A stretch of DNA of 32,211 nucleotides from Syntrophorhabdus sp. PtaB.Bin027 (GCA_002067585.1 MVQO01000138.1:1-32211), one strand, 5' to 3'; positions 1 to 8,506 are shown, numbered from the stretch's first letter. The notes: generated by a model not told the origin, from the sequence alone. A program made the numbers and translations.

Positions 1-43
1 TTTCGTTATTATTCTTCCGTTCAACTTAAGGAGGATTTAAACG

Positions 44-1921
44 GTGCGTGAAATAAAAGGTGTAAGCGCCTGGGTAATGGGTATTTTTTATGTTGCTTTT
101 GTGGGATGGTCCCTTTATGGGGCTGTCACACCGATTGAGACGTATATTTTCCGTATGGTACATATGGGGCTTATTTTTGCACTCGCCTTTCCAGCTTACC
201 CCATGCTAAAAAAATCCTTTCCGAAAGGATGGATAGCAGATGTTATCCTCGCTGCGCTCGGCGTAGCTACCATTGTATGGGCGTTGTGTGATGTAGATCA
301 ATTTATACGGCGCTCGACTCTCCCTGATCCACCCGACTTTTATTTTGGCCTCATAGCCATTATACTTTTAGCTGAACTTTCCCGCCGGGTTGTAGGCATG
401 ACTTTTACCCTGGTCCTGGTTGGTTTTTTTCTTTATTGCTGGCTCGGTCAATTCTTCCCGGGCCCTCTGGCGCACAGAGGATATGAGCTTGACCGGATTG
501 TGGGTCACATGTATATGACGCTCGAGGGTATGTTCGGGGTCCCCCTTTCGGTGAGCGTCTCCTTTGTAACCCTTTTTGTTGTTTATGGCACCTTCATGGA
601 TGTTGCAGGTGCAGGCTCTTTTTGGATGGACCTTTCCCTTGCCATTATGGGTCGACATGCTGCCAGCGCCGGCCGAGGAGCCGTAATCACAACGGCCCTA
701 TTAGGCGGGCCCCAGGGCAGCGGCGTGGCAACCACCATGTCAGTCGCACCAGTCATGTGGCCAATCCTTAAAAGAGCAGGGTACACCCCAAACATGGCTG
801 CCGGCTTGATTGCTGCCGGTGGAATCGGCGCAGTCATCTCACCTCCGCTCATGGGGGCAGCTGCCTTCCTAATCATGCAGTTCCTGAACGTATCATTTTG
901 GGATGTGGTGATCATGGTCACTGTGCCCACCCTGCTCTATTATCTGGGAACCTTCTTTGTTGTTGAGCTGGAAGCAAGAAAGCACAATTTCATGCCACCG
1001 GAGTCCTCTGGAAAAAATGCCGGACAGGTATTAAAGACTCAGGGACATCACCTGATCTCCCTTATTGTTCTGGTTATTCTGCTGGGTATGGGACGTTCTC
1101 CTCAATCTGCAGCCATATGGGCAATCGTTGCAGTGATTGTCACCAGCTTCATGAGCAGGGACCGCAACGAGTGGCTTACACCAAAACGAATCATTCTGGC
1201 TGCCATTGAAGGCGCCCAGAATATGATACCTGTCGCTGTGCTTCTTGCAGGTGCCGGTGTCATTGTGGGCACCTTCACGTTAACGGGTCTTGGATTAAAA
1301 GTGTCAGGGCTCATAATGTCACTGAGTGGCGGCATACCGACAGTCGCTCTTTTTCTCGCCCTTCTGGCTTCCATGATTATCGGGTTAAGCCTTCCCATTA
1401 CCGCAACTTACATCATGACCGTGGTTATGGTAGCACCTGCACTTGTCAAGGTTGGTTTACCTATGCACGTGGCACATTTGCTCGCCTTCTACTTTGCTGT
1501 CCTTTCTGAGGTCTCCCCACCAGTTGGGCTTTCACCTTCTGCAGCAGCCGCTGTCACAGGCGGCAACCCTTTTGGAGCCATGATGCAGTCCTGGAAATAT
1601 TCCTTGCCTGCCTTCCTCGTTCCCTTTCTCTTTTCTGCAACAACAGTGGGGGCGAACCTCTTGATTTTAGATGCACATCTCGGTGGATTTGTCATGGCGT
1701 TAATAAGTGGTTCAGCAGCACTTTTTTGCCTTTCTATTGCGATTGTCGGCTTCCTGAGAGGCCCTATCCCACTATGGCAAAGGGCTTTGCTTGTAGTGGC
1801 ATCAATCGATATGGCGTTCACTTCCATTGATTTCTCTTTGCAGGGTTTTATTCCCCTTGTGATCGGTGCAGCTGTGGTGGTTTGGAATATAACGAAATAT
1901 AGAAGACAACAGGCAAAATGA
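44..1921 (+). CDS. TRAP transporter fused permease, TAXI type (4TM/12TM)
   Basis: Inner-membrane permease of a TAXI-type tripartite ATP-independent periplasmic transporter, in which the small (DctQ-like) and large (DctM-like) membrane subunits are one chain. The 625-residue product is almost entirely hydrophobic helices. It carries the DctM-like GGPQGSG and ISPPLMGAAAFL stretches in the first half and a second copy of the pattern (PITATYI, SEVSPPVGLSPSAAAA) in the C-terminal half, as in this family. The GTG start is chosen because AAGGAGG lies 7-8 bases before it (29-35). The binding protein and a DUF1850 protein follow on the same strand, so this is one transport unit. Here the permease comes first, whereas the binding protein often leads. 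Genes upstream lie outside the window. The substrate cannot be told from sequence. Confidence 0.93.
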   Translation: MREIKGVSAWVMGIFYVAFVGWSLYGAVTPIETYIFRMVHMGLIFALAFPAYPMLKKSFPKGWIADVILAALGVATIVWALCDVDQFIRRSTLPDPPDFYFGLIAIILLAELSRRVVGMTFTLVLVGFFLYCWLGQFFPGPLAHRGYELDRIVGHMYMTLEGMFGVPLSVSVSFVTLFVVYGTFMDVAGAGSFWMDLSLAIMGRHAASAGRGAVITTALLGGPQGSGVATTMSVAPVMWPILKRAGYTPNMAAGLIAAGGIGAVISPPLMGAAAFLIMQFLNVSFWDVVIMVTVPTLLYYLGTFFVVELEARKHNFMPPESSGKNAGQVLKTQGHHLISLIVLVILLGMGRSPQSAAIWAIVAVIVTSFMSRDRNEWLTPKRIILAAIEGAQNMIPVAVLLAGAGVIVGTFTLTGLGLKVSGLIMSLSGGIPTVALFLALLASMIIGLSLPITATYIMTVVMVAPALVKVGLPMHVAHLLAFYFAVLSEVSPPVGLSPSAAAAVTGGNPFGAMMQSWKYSLPAFLVPFLFSATTVGANLLILDAHLGGFVMALISGSAALFCLSIAIVGFLRGPIPLWQRALLVVASIDMAFTSIDFSLQGFIPLVIGAAVVVWNITKYRRQQAK

Positions 1922-1955
1922 ACTCATCCGGCAATATGAATACAGAAGGAAACAA

Positions 1956-1969
1956 CCGGAGATTTCCGG
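1956..1969 (+). repeat. Short intercistronic inverted repeat between permease and TAXI binding-protein genes
   Basis: Five-base perfect arms CCGGA and TCCGG around the loop GATT, in the 96-base gap between the two genes, followed by AAGGTTTTAG. The stem is short and the T run only four bases, so it is at best a weak attenuator or an mRNA-stabilising hairpin allowing higher expression of the binding protein downstream. Function is inferred only. Confidence 0.3.
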
Positions 1970-2017
1970 AAGGTTTTAGATATAAAGCCTGTAACTATAA
2001 CACTTAGGAGGTAGAAG

Positions 2018-3004
2018 ATGAAATATCGCAACACAATATTGGGGTTTGTCTTTATTGCATTTTGCGTGGCTCTTTTCGCTGTTTCAGTATCAGCACAGCA
2101 GAAGCTTTCCTTCAGTATTGTCACCGGTGGCACTGGAGGGGTCTGGTACCCCCTCGGAGGTGCCATAGGAAGCGTGATCACACAAAAAGTGCCTGGAGTT
2201 GAGGCAACTGCAGAGGCAACAACCGCGGCTATTGACAATTTAAAACTTCTGGTTGCTAACCGGGCTGGATTAGCCTGGGCCTATGACTACCACGTAGTCT
2301 GGGCAAATGAGGGAAAGATTGAAGCCCTGCGGAAAAAATTCCCGCTGCGCGTTGTCATGGGATTCTACGAACAGCCATTCCATATTGTTACCAAAGAAGG
2401 AACAGGCATTAAAAATCTCATGGATCTTAAGGGCAAAAGGGTTTCAACGGGTGCCCCGAATAGCGGCACTGAAGAGCAGGCAGACTACGTACTCAAGGCG
2501 CTCGGCATAGACTGGAACAAGGAGATGAAGCGGGAGAAACTGGGTGCCACCGAGTCTGTAGCCGCCATGAAAGATGGCAAGATCGACGCCTTTTTCTGGA
2601 GTGGTGCAGTGCCCACCTCATCCATCATCGACCTGGCATCTACGCCTGGCCTCAAGATGGTACTCTTGCCCGTTACTGGAAAGGAAGCGGAAATAATTGC
2701 GAAAGCGTACCCCGGGGTTTTTCATAAGACAAAATTCACAAAGGCAGGCTACAGCACCCTCGACAAAGATGTGGATGCAATAGCGATTACAGCCGTTCTT
2801 GTGGCTATGGACACATTTCCGGCAGATAAGATGTACCAAATTGTGAGTGCTATCTTTGCCAATACAACAGAACTTTCCGCGGTGTGGAAAGGTGCAACGA
2901 AACTTACACCGGCGTCAGCCGTGAATCAAATGGCGCCCGAAGCAATAAAGTTCCTGCACCCCGGCTCCCATAAGTACTTCAAGGAGAAAGGCGCAGTAAA
3001 ATAA
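2018..3004 (+). CDS. TAXI family TRAP transporter solute-binding protein
   Basis: Periplasmic substrate receptor of the TAXI TRAP system encoded just upstream. The N-terminus is a clear signal peptide: basic MKYRN, a hydrophobic core, and a likely cut after VSA before QQKL. The mature protein opens with SIVTGGTGGVWYPLGGAIG, the hallmark of the TAXI (NMT1-like) family, and has the expected total length (328 residues). The ATG start is supported by TAGGAGG about 6 bases upstream. The stop codon is directly followed by the DUF1850 gene, so the two are probably translationally coupled. TAXI receptors bind glutamate-like or other organic acids in the few studied cases; the ligand here is unknown. 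Confidence 0.95.
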   Translation: MKYRNTILGFVFIAFCVALFAVSVSAQQKLSFSIVTGGTGGVWYPLGGAIGSVITQKVPGVEATAEATTAAIDNLKLLVANRAGLAWAYDYHVVWANEGKIEALRKKFPLRVVMGFYEQPFHIVTKEGTGIKNLMDLKGKRVSTGAPNSGTEEQADYVLKALGIDWNKEMKREKLGATESVAAMKDGKIDAFFWSGAVPTSSIIDLASTPGLKMVLLPVTGKEAEIIAKAYPGVFHKTKFTKAGYSTLDKDVDAIAITAVLVAMDTFPADKMYQIVSAIFANTTELSAVWKGATKLTPASAVNQMAPEAIKFLHPGSHKYFKEKGAVK

Positions 3005-3005
3005 G

Positions 3006-3572
3006 ATGAAGTCAGGGGTTTTCCCCTTGGCGCCTTTGGCGGCAATGCTCCTTCCGGTATTCCTTGCCCTAACGCCGCTTAATGTTTCCTGGGCAGCGGG
3101 TACCTTGGTTCAACTGATACATGGGGACACCGGCAGGAGCATTGCATGCAACCTCCTCCAGGATGGTGAGACTCTTGTTCTCACATGGAAGAATTCGCTA
3201 TTTGATCTTGCTGTAACAGAAGTGTACAAAGCTGGGGGAGGACTGCTGACACAGACAGGTGTAACGTTCGCAATTCCTGGCGGTGGAGACCCTCCCCGTG
3301 TGAAGCCTGAAGACGTTGAAGATCTATTCCATACAGGGGGACCATTCAGGGCAGATGGGCTCTCTCGACCTTTCCAAAAGATTGTGTTTCGAATCGGCGA
3401 AATTGGTAATCCTATTCTGAATATACAAGGCCGCCAGATAGCATTAGCTGAAGAGGTTGGTTTTGGCGGTACTATAGTACTGGAATCAAGATTGTCCATG
3501 AGCAATGAACCCCTGCCCTGCCCCATTGGCGCTATTGACTACGGAGCAAAAAAACCGACCCAGGACCGCTAA
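3006..3572 (+). CDS. DUF1850 family protein, TAXI-TRAP associated
   Basis: A 188-residue exported protein beginning one base after the stop of the TAXI binding-protein gene. A signal peptide or N-terminal anchor is visible over about residues 1-31 (hydrophobic AAMLLPVFLAL, then SWAAG). The rest is a predicted beta-rich domain with the DUF1850 pattern: a GDTGRSIACNLLQDGE segment near the start and an acidic, proline-containing middle. DUF1850 genes are regularly found with TAXI TRAP genes, and their exact job is not established. Assignment rests on the sequence pattern plus this strict context. No terminator was recognised on this strand in the 210 bases downstream. Confidence 0.8.
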   Translation: MKSGVFPLAPLAAMLLPVFLALTPLNVSWAAGTLVQLIHGDTGRSIACNLLQDGETLVLTWKNSLFDLAVTEVYKAGGGLLTQTGVTFAIPGGGDPPRVKPEDVEDLFHTGGPFRADGLSRPFQKIVFRIGEIGNPILNIQGRQIALAEEVGFGGTIVLESRLSMSNEPLPCPIGAIDYGAKKPTQDR

Positions 3573-3714
3573 CCTGAGGCCAGAAAAAAGTCAAATAATG
3601 TAGTTACAATGGCCACCAGGACCATAATTACCGGGTATCTAACCAACTACTTCATCATGAGATATCCAGGCCGAAATAGTCCCTCGCAAGTACCTTGTTA
3701 CTTTGGATTGGCTG

Positions 3715-3750
3715 AAAAAAGGAAGGAGACGTAACGACGACATTCCTTCC
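3715..3750 (-). terminator. Rho-independent terminator for the minus-strand cluster 3783-5412
   Basis: Read on the minus strand, GGAAGGA (3750-3744) pairs perfectly with TCCTTCC (3727-3721) and is followed at once by six T (3720-3715). The loop is about 16 bases. It lies 33 bases beyond the stop of the small membrane protein gene, where a terminator for that cluster is expected. Confidence 0.65.
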
Positions 3751-3782
3751 CTGTTAGCTGTTATCAGCAGTGATCATTGCCT

Positions 3783-4178
3783 CTATTTGATATATTTTAC
3801 GAAAGAAAAGGATTTACGCTTGAAAAGAAGGCTCACATTTTCCTGAACAAGCAAACGCTTTCCCGATTCTTTAGAACTCATTTGAAAACCATCCAGTTTC
3901 ACTATCCGGCCATCGTCCAGGACAACTGAGTATATTTTCTCGGTCACCCCACTGGACCTTTCCTGTCCATCCTCCTGAACTGTACCGGAGATAGGCTCTC
4001 CAACAGAGCGCGGAGGGTCGAAGACAAAGGCATAAAAGAACAGTAAAACTATAATAATGATGGGTACCCAGAAAAAGAAGAACCTACGTCCCTGCCTTCT
4101 CTCCACATTTTGATGCTTGGATAAATTTTTTATTGTTCCCGTCTTTTTCTTATGTTTACCAGTAGTACCTTTTGCCAT
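3783..4178 (-). CDS. Small single-pass membrane protein, function unknown
   Basis: A 131-residue protein I do not recognise. Residues 1-32 are very basic (many Lys/Arg, few hydrophobics) and should stay in the cytoplasm. Residues about 33-52 form one strongly hydrophobic segment (FFFFWVPIIIIVLLFFY). The remaining roughly 79 residues would lie outside the membrane and look like a small beta domain (YSVVLDDGRIVKLDG, VSLLFKRKSFSFV). The start is supported by GAGGG nine bases upstream. It is the last gene of a minus-strand cluster, 53 bases after the MaoC-type gene, and is followed by a terminator. No catalytic motif is visible; a role in the envelope is only a guess. Confidence 0.7.
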   Translation of the reverse strand: MAKGTTGKHKKKTGTIKNLSKHQNVERRQGRRFFFFWVPIIIIVLLFFYAFVFDPPRSVGEPISGTVQEDGQERSSGVTEKIYSVVLDDGRIVKLDGFQMSSKESGKRLLVQENVSLLFKRKSFSFVKYIK

Positions 4179-4231
4179 TTATCATTACCCTCTGTGGCTA
4201 AAGCCAAAATTGATCAAATGCAAAAATCGAA

Positions 4232-4705
4232 TTACCCTCCCATAGGAACAAAACCGCGTCTGTATAATAATGCCACGAGGTCAGCTTCAAGGACTATCTG
4301 ATTGTCCTGATTCAGCACAGTGATGAGTGATGTGAGGACTCCCCGATCATGCTTGCTCGTCTCCTTTTTCTGAACAACTTTCTGGATTGCCCGTATAGTG
4401 TCACCGAATTTTACTGCCTTTATGAACCGGACTGTAACCTCAAGAATAGCGATTGTAGTGCCTTCAAAAGCACCGGTCTGATTGAGTAGTCCTGTAGCCA
4501 TTGATATGATCAAAAGCCCGTGGGCAATTCTTTCTCCCAGGGGTCCTTTTCGTGCATATTCTTTATTCATGTGCTCAGGATGAAAATCACCGGAAAGACA
4601 AGCAAAATTAACCACATCAGCCTCGGTGACTGTTCTGGCTCCGCTTATAATCTCCTCATCAATAACGAAGTCGTCAAATGTACGTCCACGCACTCTGTAT
4701 GTCAT
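4232..4705 (-). CDS. MaoC family dehydratase ((R)-specific enoyl-CoA hydratase-like)
   Basis: A 157-residue single hot-dog-fold protein of the MaoC-like family, which hydrates trans-2-enoyl-CoA or dehydrates (R)-3-hydroxyacyl-CoA in the cytoplasm. The catalytic pair is visible in SGDFHPEHMN, with Asp40 and His45, followed by the usual IAHGLLIISMATGL helix. The N-terminal FDDFVIDEE and SGARTVTEADVVNFA stretches also fit. A GGGGGGAGG stretch ends only 3 bases before the ATG, so the ribosome site is close but strong. The DUF1847 gene ends 23 bases upstream, suggesting co-transcription. The natural acyl-CoA substrate cannot be read from sequence; fatty-acid, aromatic or dicarboxylate degradation all remain possible. 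Confidence 0.9.
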   Translation of the reverse strand: MTYRVRGRTFDDFVIDEEIISGARTVTEADVVNFACLSGDFHPEHMNKEYARKGPLGERIAHGLLIISMATGLLNQTGAFEGTTIAILEVTVRFIKAVKFGDTIRAIQKVVQKKETSKHDRGVLTSLITVLNQDNQIVLEADLVALLYRRGFVPMGG

Positions 4706-4728
4706 TAGCCTCCCCCCTATGCCGCCAG

Positions 4729-5412
4729 CTATGTTTTATTTAACCATGCATAATAACTGCCTGAAGTGTAGAGTGCCGCGAGTGGATTATGACCGGTTAC
4801 TCTATCTTTAACAGCAAGGACTGTTGTTGGGGCATCTGCATACTTGAAAAAAAGCGAGTCATGCCCGACACAGAGACCAAGGAGAACATTAAACTCTGTC
4901 TTTTCTTCATTAGCCACCATGGCTTGCAATATGGGATTGCACATCGATTCATGGCCGCCGATAAAAATTTTCTCTTCTTCCTGGATACCTATTTCTTCTT
5001 TGGGAACCCCTCCCACCTTGCAAGCCACCGATACTACCTCAAAACCGTGACTTTTGAAAAGCCTATTGGCAATGCCTGCTTCGTTAGCCAGTCCCAAACA
5101 AAAAATCAACCCTAACCTCCTGTACCCCATCTTCTGCGCAAATTCCACAATCTCTATGAACCTCGGTTTAACAGGATGCATAACGTACGGTCTTTTTTCT
5201 CTTTCAGAATAGCACTCGCCCTCCTGAATGGATGCCTGGCGGGCGAACTCTGCTATAGAGTCTGTCCTGTACTCATTACTGGCCTTTTGAACAAGGGCTT
5301 TCTTACTGGCAGACGGACAGCCCGTCGATGCCTTTCCTCCCGGGGTTGTACAGACTCTTTCCTGAACCGGATATTGACATTCAGCGCACTGTGCTATGTT
5401 TTTCTTCTTCAT
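4729..5412 (-). CDS. DUF1847 domain-containing protein
   Basis: A 227-residue protein of the DUF1847 family, common in anaerobes and without established function. Near the N-terminus it has the spaced cysteines CAECQYPVQERVC plus a later TGCPS, suggesting a bound metal. The family stretches RPYVMHPVKPRFIEIVEFA, LGLIFCLGLANEA and LLGLCVGHDSLFFK are all visible, with further conserved cysteines. I start at ATG 5412 because GGAGG sits 7 bases upstream and the family begins at MKKKN. An in-frame TTG at 5514 would add 34 residues but has no ribosome site and no family match. It is probably the first gene of a unit with the MaoC-like hydratase. Confidence 0.85.
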   Translation of the reverse strand: MKKKNIAQCAECQYPVQERVCTTPGGKASTGCPSASKKALVQKASNEYRTDSIAEFARQASIQEGECYSEREKRPYVMHPVKPRFIEIVEFAQKMGYRRLGLIFCLGLANEAGIANRLFKSHGFEVVSVACKVGGVPKEEIGIQEEEKIFIGGHESMCNPILQAMVANEEKTEFNVLLGLCVGHDSLFFKYADAPTTVLAVKDRVTGHNPLAALYTSGSYYAWLNKT

Positions 5413-5763
5413 TAATTCGCCTCCATTACTGACGCTTGTGTTATCTCTTCCGCAGTACCCACCCACTCTGTAGGCATCATGCAGTGGGAGCCATTTTTCA
5501 CCGTTTGCAAACAAAGAACCAGTGAACTGGACTGGCTCTAATCCTAACTCTTTTGCAGTTTAGATCAAAATAGTTCCAGGCCGTAGTTCTGCAACCCAAA
5601 TTCTGGAGATGATTATAACTCTGTTACAGAAGAGAAACAACAGGAAGATCAGAAGATAGGTAAGGGGTTAAAATTGGTAAGAGAAAAGAGAAGAGACTAA
5701 ACTATGTTCAATTGTGACCTACAGGTTTCATAACCCGTTGCATTGCATTAGCTGGCATTATTT
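5413..5763. other. Intergenic region between dtd and the DUF1847 gene
   Basis: About 350 bases with no supportable gene. It holds a good minus-strand promoter candidate near 5612-5640, leaving a leader of about 190 bases before the DUF1847 gene. Within that leader are two tandem ACTGG (5526-5535) that can pair with CCAGT (5519-5523). Downstream of dtd I see only a weak four-base hairpin (GGTT/AACC) and no convincing terminator. Confidence 0.5.
5612..5640 (-). promoter_or_regulatory. Candidate sigma-70 promoter for the DUF1847/MaoC cluster
   Basis: On the minus strand a perfect TATAAT (5617-5612) has TTGTTT (5640-5635) exactly 17 bases upstream. The -10 matches fully, the -35 matches 3 of 6. 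Transcription would start near 5605, about 190 bases before the ATG at 5412, an unusually long leader. Confidence 0.4.
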
Positions 5764-6204
5764 TCACTTGTTTGATTCAATAATGAGCGTTACAGGGCCA
5801 TCATTGATAAGCTTCACATCCATGTGGGCCTGAAATACCCCGGTTTCCACCTTGGTAACCTTTTTGCGTGCCTTTGTCACGAAGGCATCGAAAAGGTCAC
5901 GCGCTTTTTCAACCCCCATGGCATTCGAAAAGGAGGGACGTCTGCCCTTTGAACAGTCGCCGTAGAGGGTAAACTGGGATACAAGGAGAAGGTCACCGTT
6001 CACATCAAGGAGTGACTGGTCAAACTTACCCTCTTTTTCAAAGATACGAAGGTTTATGATCTTATCGATCATCCAGTCAATGTCGTTTTCACCATCATTC
6101 TTGCCAATGCCAACAAAAACAAGAAGGCCATGGCTGATCTCACCGGTCACATGGCCTTCTACTTCAACAGATGATTTTCGGACCCGTTGTATTACTGCTC
6201 TCAA
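5764..6204 (-). CDS. dtd: D-aminoacyl-tRNA deacylase
   Basis: Cytoplasmic DTD removes D-amino acids (and glycine from tRNA-Ala) wrongly attached to tRNAs. The 146-residue length is standard. Visible family motifs are MRAVIQRVRKSSVEV at the start, SQFTLYGDC followed by KGRRPSF in the middle, and NDGPVTLIIES at the C-terminus, which holds the Gly-Pro motif contributed across the dimer to the active site. The start codon is TTG, immediately after the TAG stop of the EF-G-like gene, with an AAAGAGG ribosome site inside that gene's end, so the two are almost certainly translated from one mRNA. Both act at the ribosome/tRNA level, which fits their pairing. Confidence 0.95.
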   Translation of the reverse strand: MRAVIQRVRKSSVEVEGHVTGEISHGLLVFVGIGKNDGENDIDWMIDKIINLRIFEKEGKFDQSLLDVNGDLLLVSQFTLYGDCSKGRRPSFSNAMGVEKARDLFDAFVTKARKKVTKVETGVFQAHMDVKLINDGPVTLIIESNK

Positions 6205-8298
6205 CTACTTTTCTGCCTCTTTCTCCCGTTTCGCTGCTTCGATTATCTTCTCAGCAATCTGGCCGGGCACTTCTTCGTAATGGGAAAACTCCATAGTAAA
6301 GGTGCCTCGGCCGCCGGTCATGGACCGCAAATCAGGGGCATATTTCAGTATTTCTGCCATAGGCACTGAAGCCTTTACAACCTGGTTGCGTCCTTTTGTC
6401 TCGACACCTATGATCTTTCCCCTTCTCGAATTGAGATCCCCCATAATATCTCCCATATTTTCATCGGGCACAATAACCTCCATCTTCATGATAGGTTCGA
6501 GGAGTGTTGGCTTACATTGTTCCATACCTTTCTTAAATCCCATTGATGCAGCAATCTTAAATGCCATTTCTGACGAGTCGACGTCATGATAGGAACCGTC
6601 ATACAGGGTTGCCCTGAAGTCTATTACTGGGTATCCGGCCAGGATCCCCTGAACCATTGCCTCCACGATTCCCTTCTCAACTGCCGGTATATACTGCCTC
6701 GGGATAGCGCCGCCAACAACCTTGTCCACAAACTCAAACCCGGCGCCTCTCGGAAGGGGACTGAGTTCAAGCCATGTGTCGCCATACTGTCCTTTTCCGC
6801 CTGACTGCTTCTTGTATTTTCCCTGGACCTTGGTTGTCCCCTTGATTGTCTCCTTATAGGGAACTTTCGGCTCTTTCAGCTCAACTTCCACATTAAACTT
6901 CCTTTTCATCTTTTCTACGATAACTTCAATATGAACCTGCCCCATGCCAGACAAAATGAACTCCCTTGTTTGCTCATCCCGGGAATACCTGATTGTTTTA
7001 TCCTCTTCTATCAGCCTTGCCAGAGACATGTTGAGCTTGTCTTCATCTCCTTTCGCCTTTGGGTGTAATGAGAATGAAATCAACGGTGGAGCAAGCTTCA
7101 CTTCTTCATATTTTATCGGATTCTTTTCATCACACAGGGTACCTCCAGTGCCTGCCGCTTTAAGCTTTGCTACAACGGCAATATCTCCTGCTGAAGCAAA
7201 CCCGGCTGATTTCTGTTTTTTACCCACCAGCCAAAAAATCTGCCCTATCCTTTCCTTCTCATCGTTTGCTGTGTTCAATACAGTCATGTCAGGATGGATT
7301 TCACCAGAGTACACTTTAAAAAGGGTAAGCTTGCCTGCAAAAGGATCGGTTATGGTCTTGAAAATATACGCACTGAAGGGTTCACTTGCAGACATCTTTC
7401 TCGTAATCTTGTTTCCATTCCTCGGGTCTATACCTTCAACTTCAGCTTTATATGTTGGCGGAGGCATGTATTTCACAACGCTATCAAGAAGGGGCTGGAT
7501 ACCAACATTCCAGGTTGCAGCGCCACAAAGCACAGGCGTTATCTTCCTCGCCCACACGCCTTCCTTCAGGCACTTCTCTACCTCTTCTTCTGTTATCTCC
7601 TGTCCATCCAGATAACGCTCCATGACTTCATCATTCATCTCTACCGCAGTCTCAACAAGCTTTTCCCTGTAAGCACTTGCAGTGGCAGCGAATTCCTGCG
7701 GAATATCAATGGTTTCAAAACTGCCTGATCCATCGTTTTTAAATACATATGCCTTCATGGCAAGAAGGTCGATAACACCCTTGAAATTCTCCTCTTTCCC
7801 CATAGGTAGTTGAACTACCAATATTGACTTGTCTGGAAAGCTTTTTTTGACGTCATCGACTGCCCGCTCAAAATCAGCCCTTTCCCTGTCCATCTTATTC
7901 ACGAAGATTGCTGAGGGGATACCAAACTCGTTAGTATACTCCCATACCTTTTCCGTCCCCACCTTTACACCATCAACGGCGCTCACTACGATTATGGCCC
8001 CTTCCAATACTTTCATGCAGAGTTTTGCATCGGCAATAAAATTGTCATCCCCGGGAGTGTCAAGCAGGTTAATCTTGTTTTTTGCCCACTCAAAACAGGC
8101 GAATGAAGCAGAGATTGTTGTCTTTCTCTCTATTTCTTCAGGCTCATAATCCATTAATGATGACCCGTCATCAACACGGCCGAGACGATTGTTTTCTCCA
8201 GCAAGAAAAAGCATGGCCTCAACAATTGAAGTCTTGCCATCACCTCCGTGAGAGAATAGACCAATATTTCTGATGACATCAGGCTCATACTTTTTCAT
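6205..8298 (-). CDS. Elongation factor G-like GTPase (EF-G paralog)
   Basis: A 697-residue translational GTPase with the full EF-G domain layout. The G domain shows the P-loop SHGGDGKTS (16-24), the TT of switch I (60-61), switch II DTPGDD (80-85) and NKMD (134-137). Domains II-V follow, with domain IV seen in GGKGQYGDTWLELSP and the C-terminal SMTGGRGTFTMEFSHYEE. The normal EF-G switch II is DTPGHVDF with a catalytic His; here Asp84 takes that place, and the P-loop also departs from the usual AHxDxGKT. It therefore belongs to the EF-G-like (EF-G2-type) group rather than being the main fusA, which normally sits with rpsL/rpsG. AAAGGAG five bases before the ATG fixes the start. dtd follows directly. 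Confidence 0.9.
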   Translation of the reverse strand: MKKYEPDVIRNIGLFSHGGDGKTSIVEAMLFLAGENNRLGRVDDGSSLMDYEPEEIERKTTISASFACFEWAKNKINLLDTPGDDNFIADAKLCMKVLEGAIIVVSAVDGVKVGTEKVWEYTNEFGIPSAIFVNKMDRERADFERAVDDVKKSFPDKSILVVQLPMGKEENFKGVIDLLAMKAYVFKNDGSGSFETIDIPQEFAATASAYREKLVETAVEMNDEVMERYLDGQEITEEEVEKCLKEGVWARKITPVLCGAATWNVGIQPLLDSVVKYMPPPTYKAEVEGIDPRNGNKITRKMSASEPFSAYIFKTITDPFAGKLTLFKVYSGEIHPDMTVLNTANDEKERIGQIFWLVGKKQKSAGFASAGDIAVVAKLKAAGTGGTLCDEKNPIKYEEVKLAPPLISFSLHPKAKGDEDKLNMSLARLIEEDKTIRYSRDEQTREFILSGMGQVHIEVIVEKMKRKFNVEVELKEPKVPYKETIKGTTKVQGKYKKQSGGKGQYGDTWLELSPLPRGAGFEFVDKVVGGAIPRQYIPAVEKGIVEAMVQGILAGYPVIDFRATLYDGSYHDVDSSEMAFKIAASMGFKKGMEQCKPTLLEPIMKMEVIVPDENMGDIMGDLNSRRGKIIGVETKGRNQVVKASVPMAEILKYAPDLRSMTGGRGTFTMEFSHYEEVPGQIAEKIIEAAKREKEAEK

Positions 8299-8344
8299 GT
8301 GAACTCCTTTCGAGATAACTCGGATATTGAAATAAATGTTGTGA

Positions 8345-8373
8345 ATTTTACCTGTCTTGTGTCAAAAAATCAA
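8345..8373 (-). promoter_or_regulatory. Candidate sigma-70 promoter for the EF-G-like/dtd unit
   Basis: On the minus strand TTGATT (8373-8368) and TAAAAT (8350-8345) are separated by exactly 17 bases, matching the consensus at 4 of 6 and 5 of 6 positions. It lies about 50 bases before the ATG of the EF-G-like gene. Confidence 0.5.
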
Positions 8374-8506
8374 GACATTATAAGAAATGACAACATACCT
8401 CTACTTATCGCCTTTCTGTATATCACAAAACTGAGATTCCAGAACAGTTCAGATATTTGATTTTTTAAAAAAATTTCACTGCGAGTGTATCCATGCAAGA
8501 GCCTTA

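Noticed and set aside
5413..5514. TTG start adding 34 residues to the DUF1847 protein
   Set aside because: The extra residues do not resemble the family, no ribosome site precedes them, and ATG 5412 has a good GGAGG.
6944..7615. 223-codon open frame on the plus strand inside the EF-G-like gene
   Set aside because: Low-complexity Ser/Phe-rich translation opposite a well-supported GTPase gene; a shadow of its codon usage.
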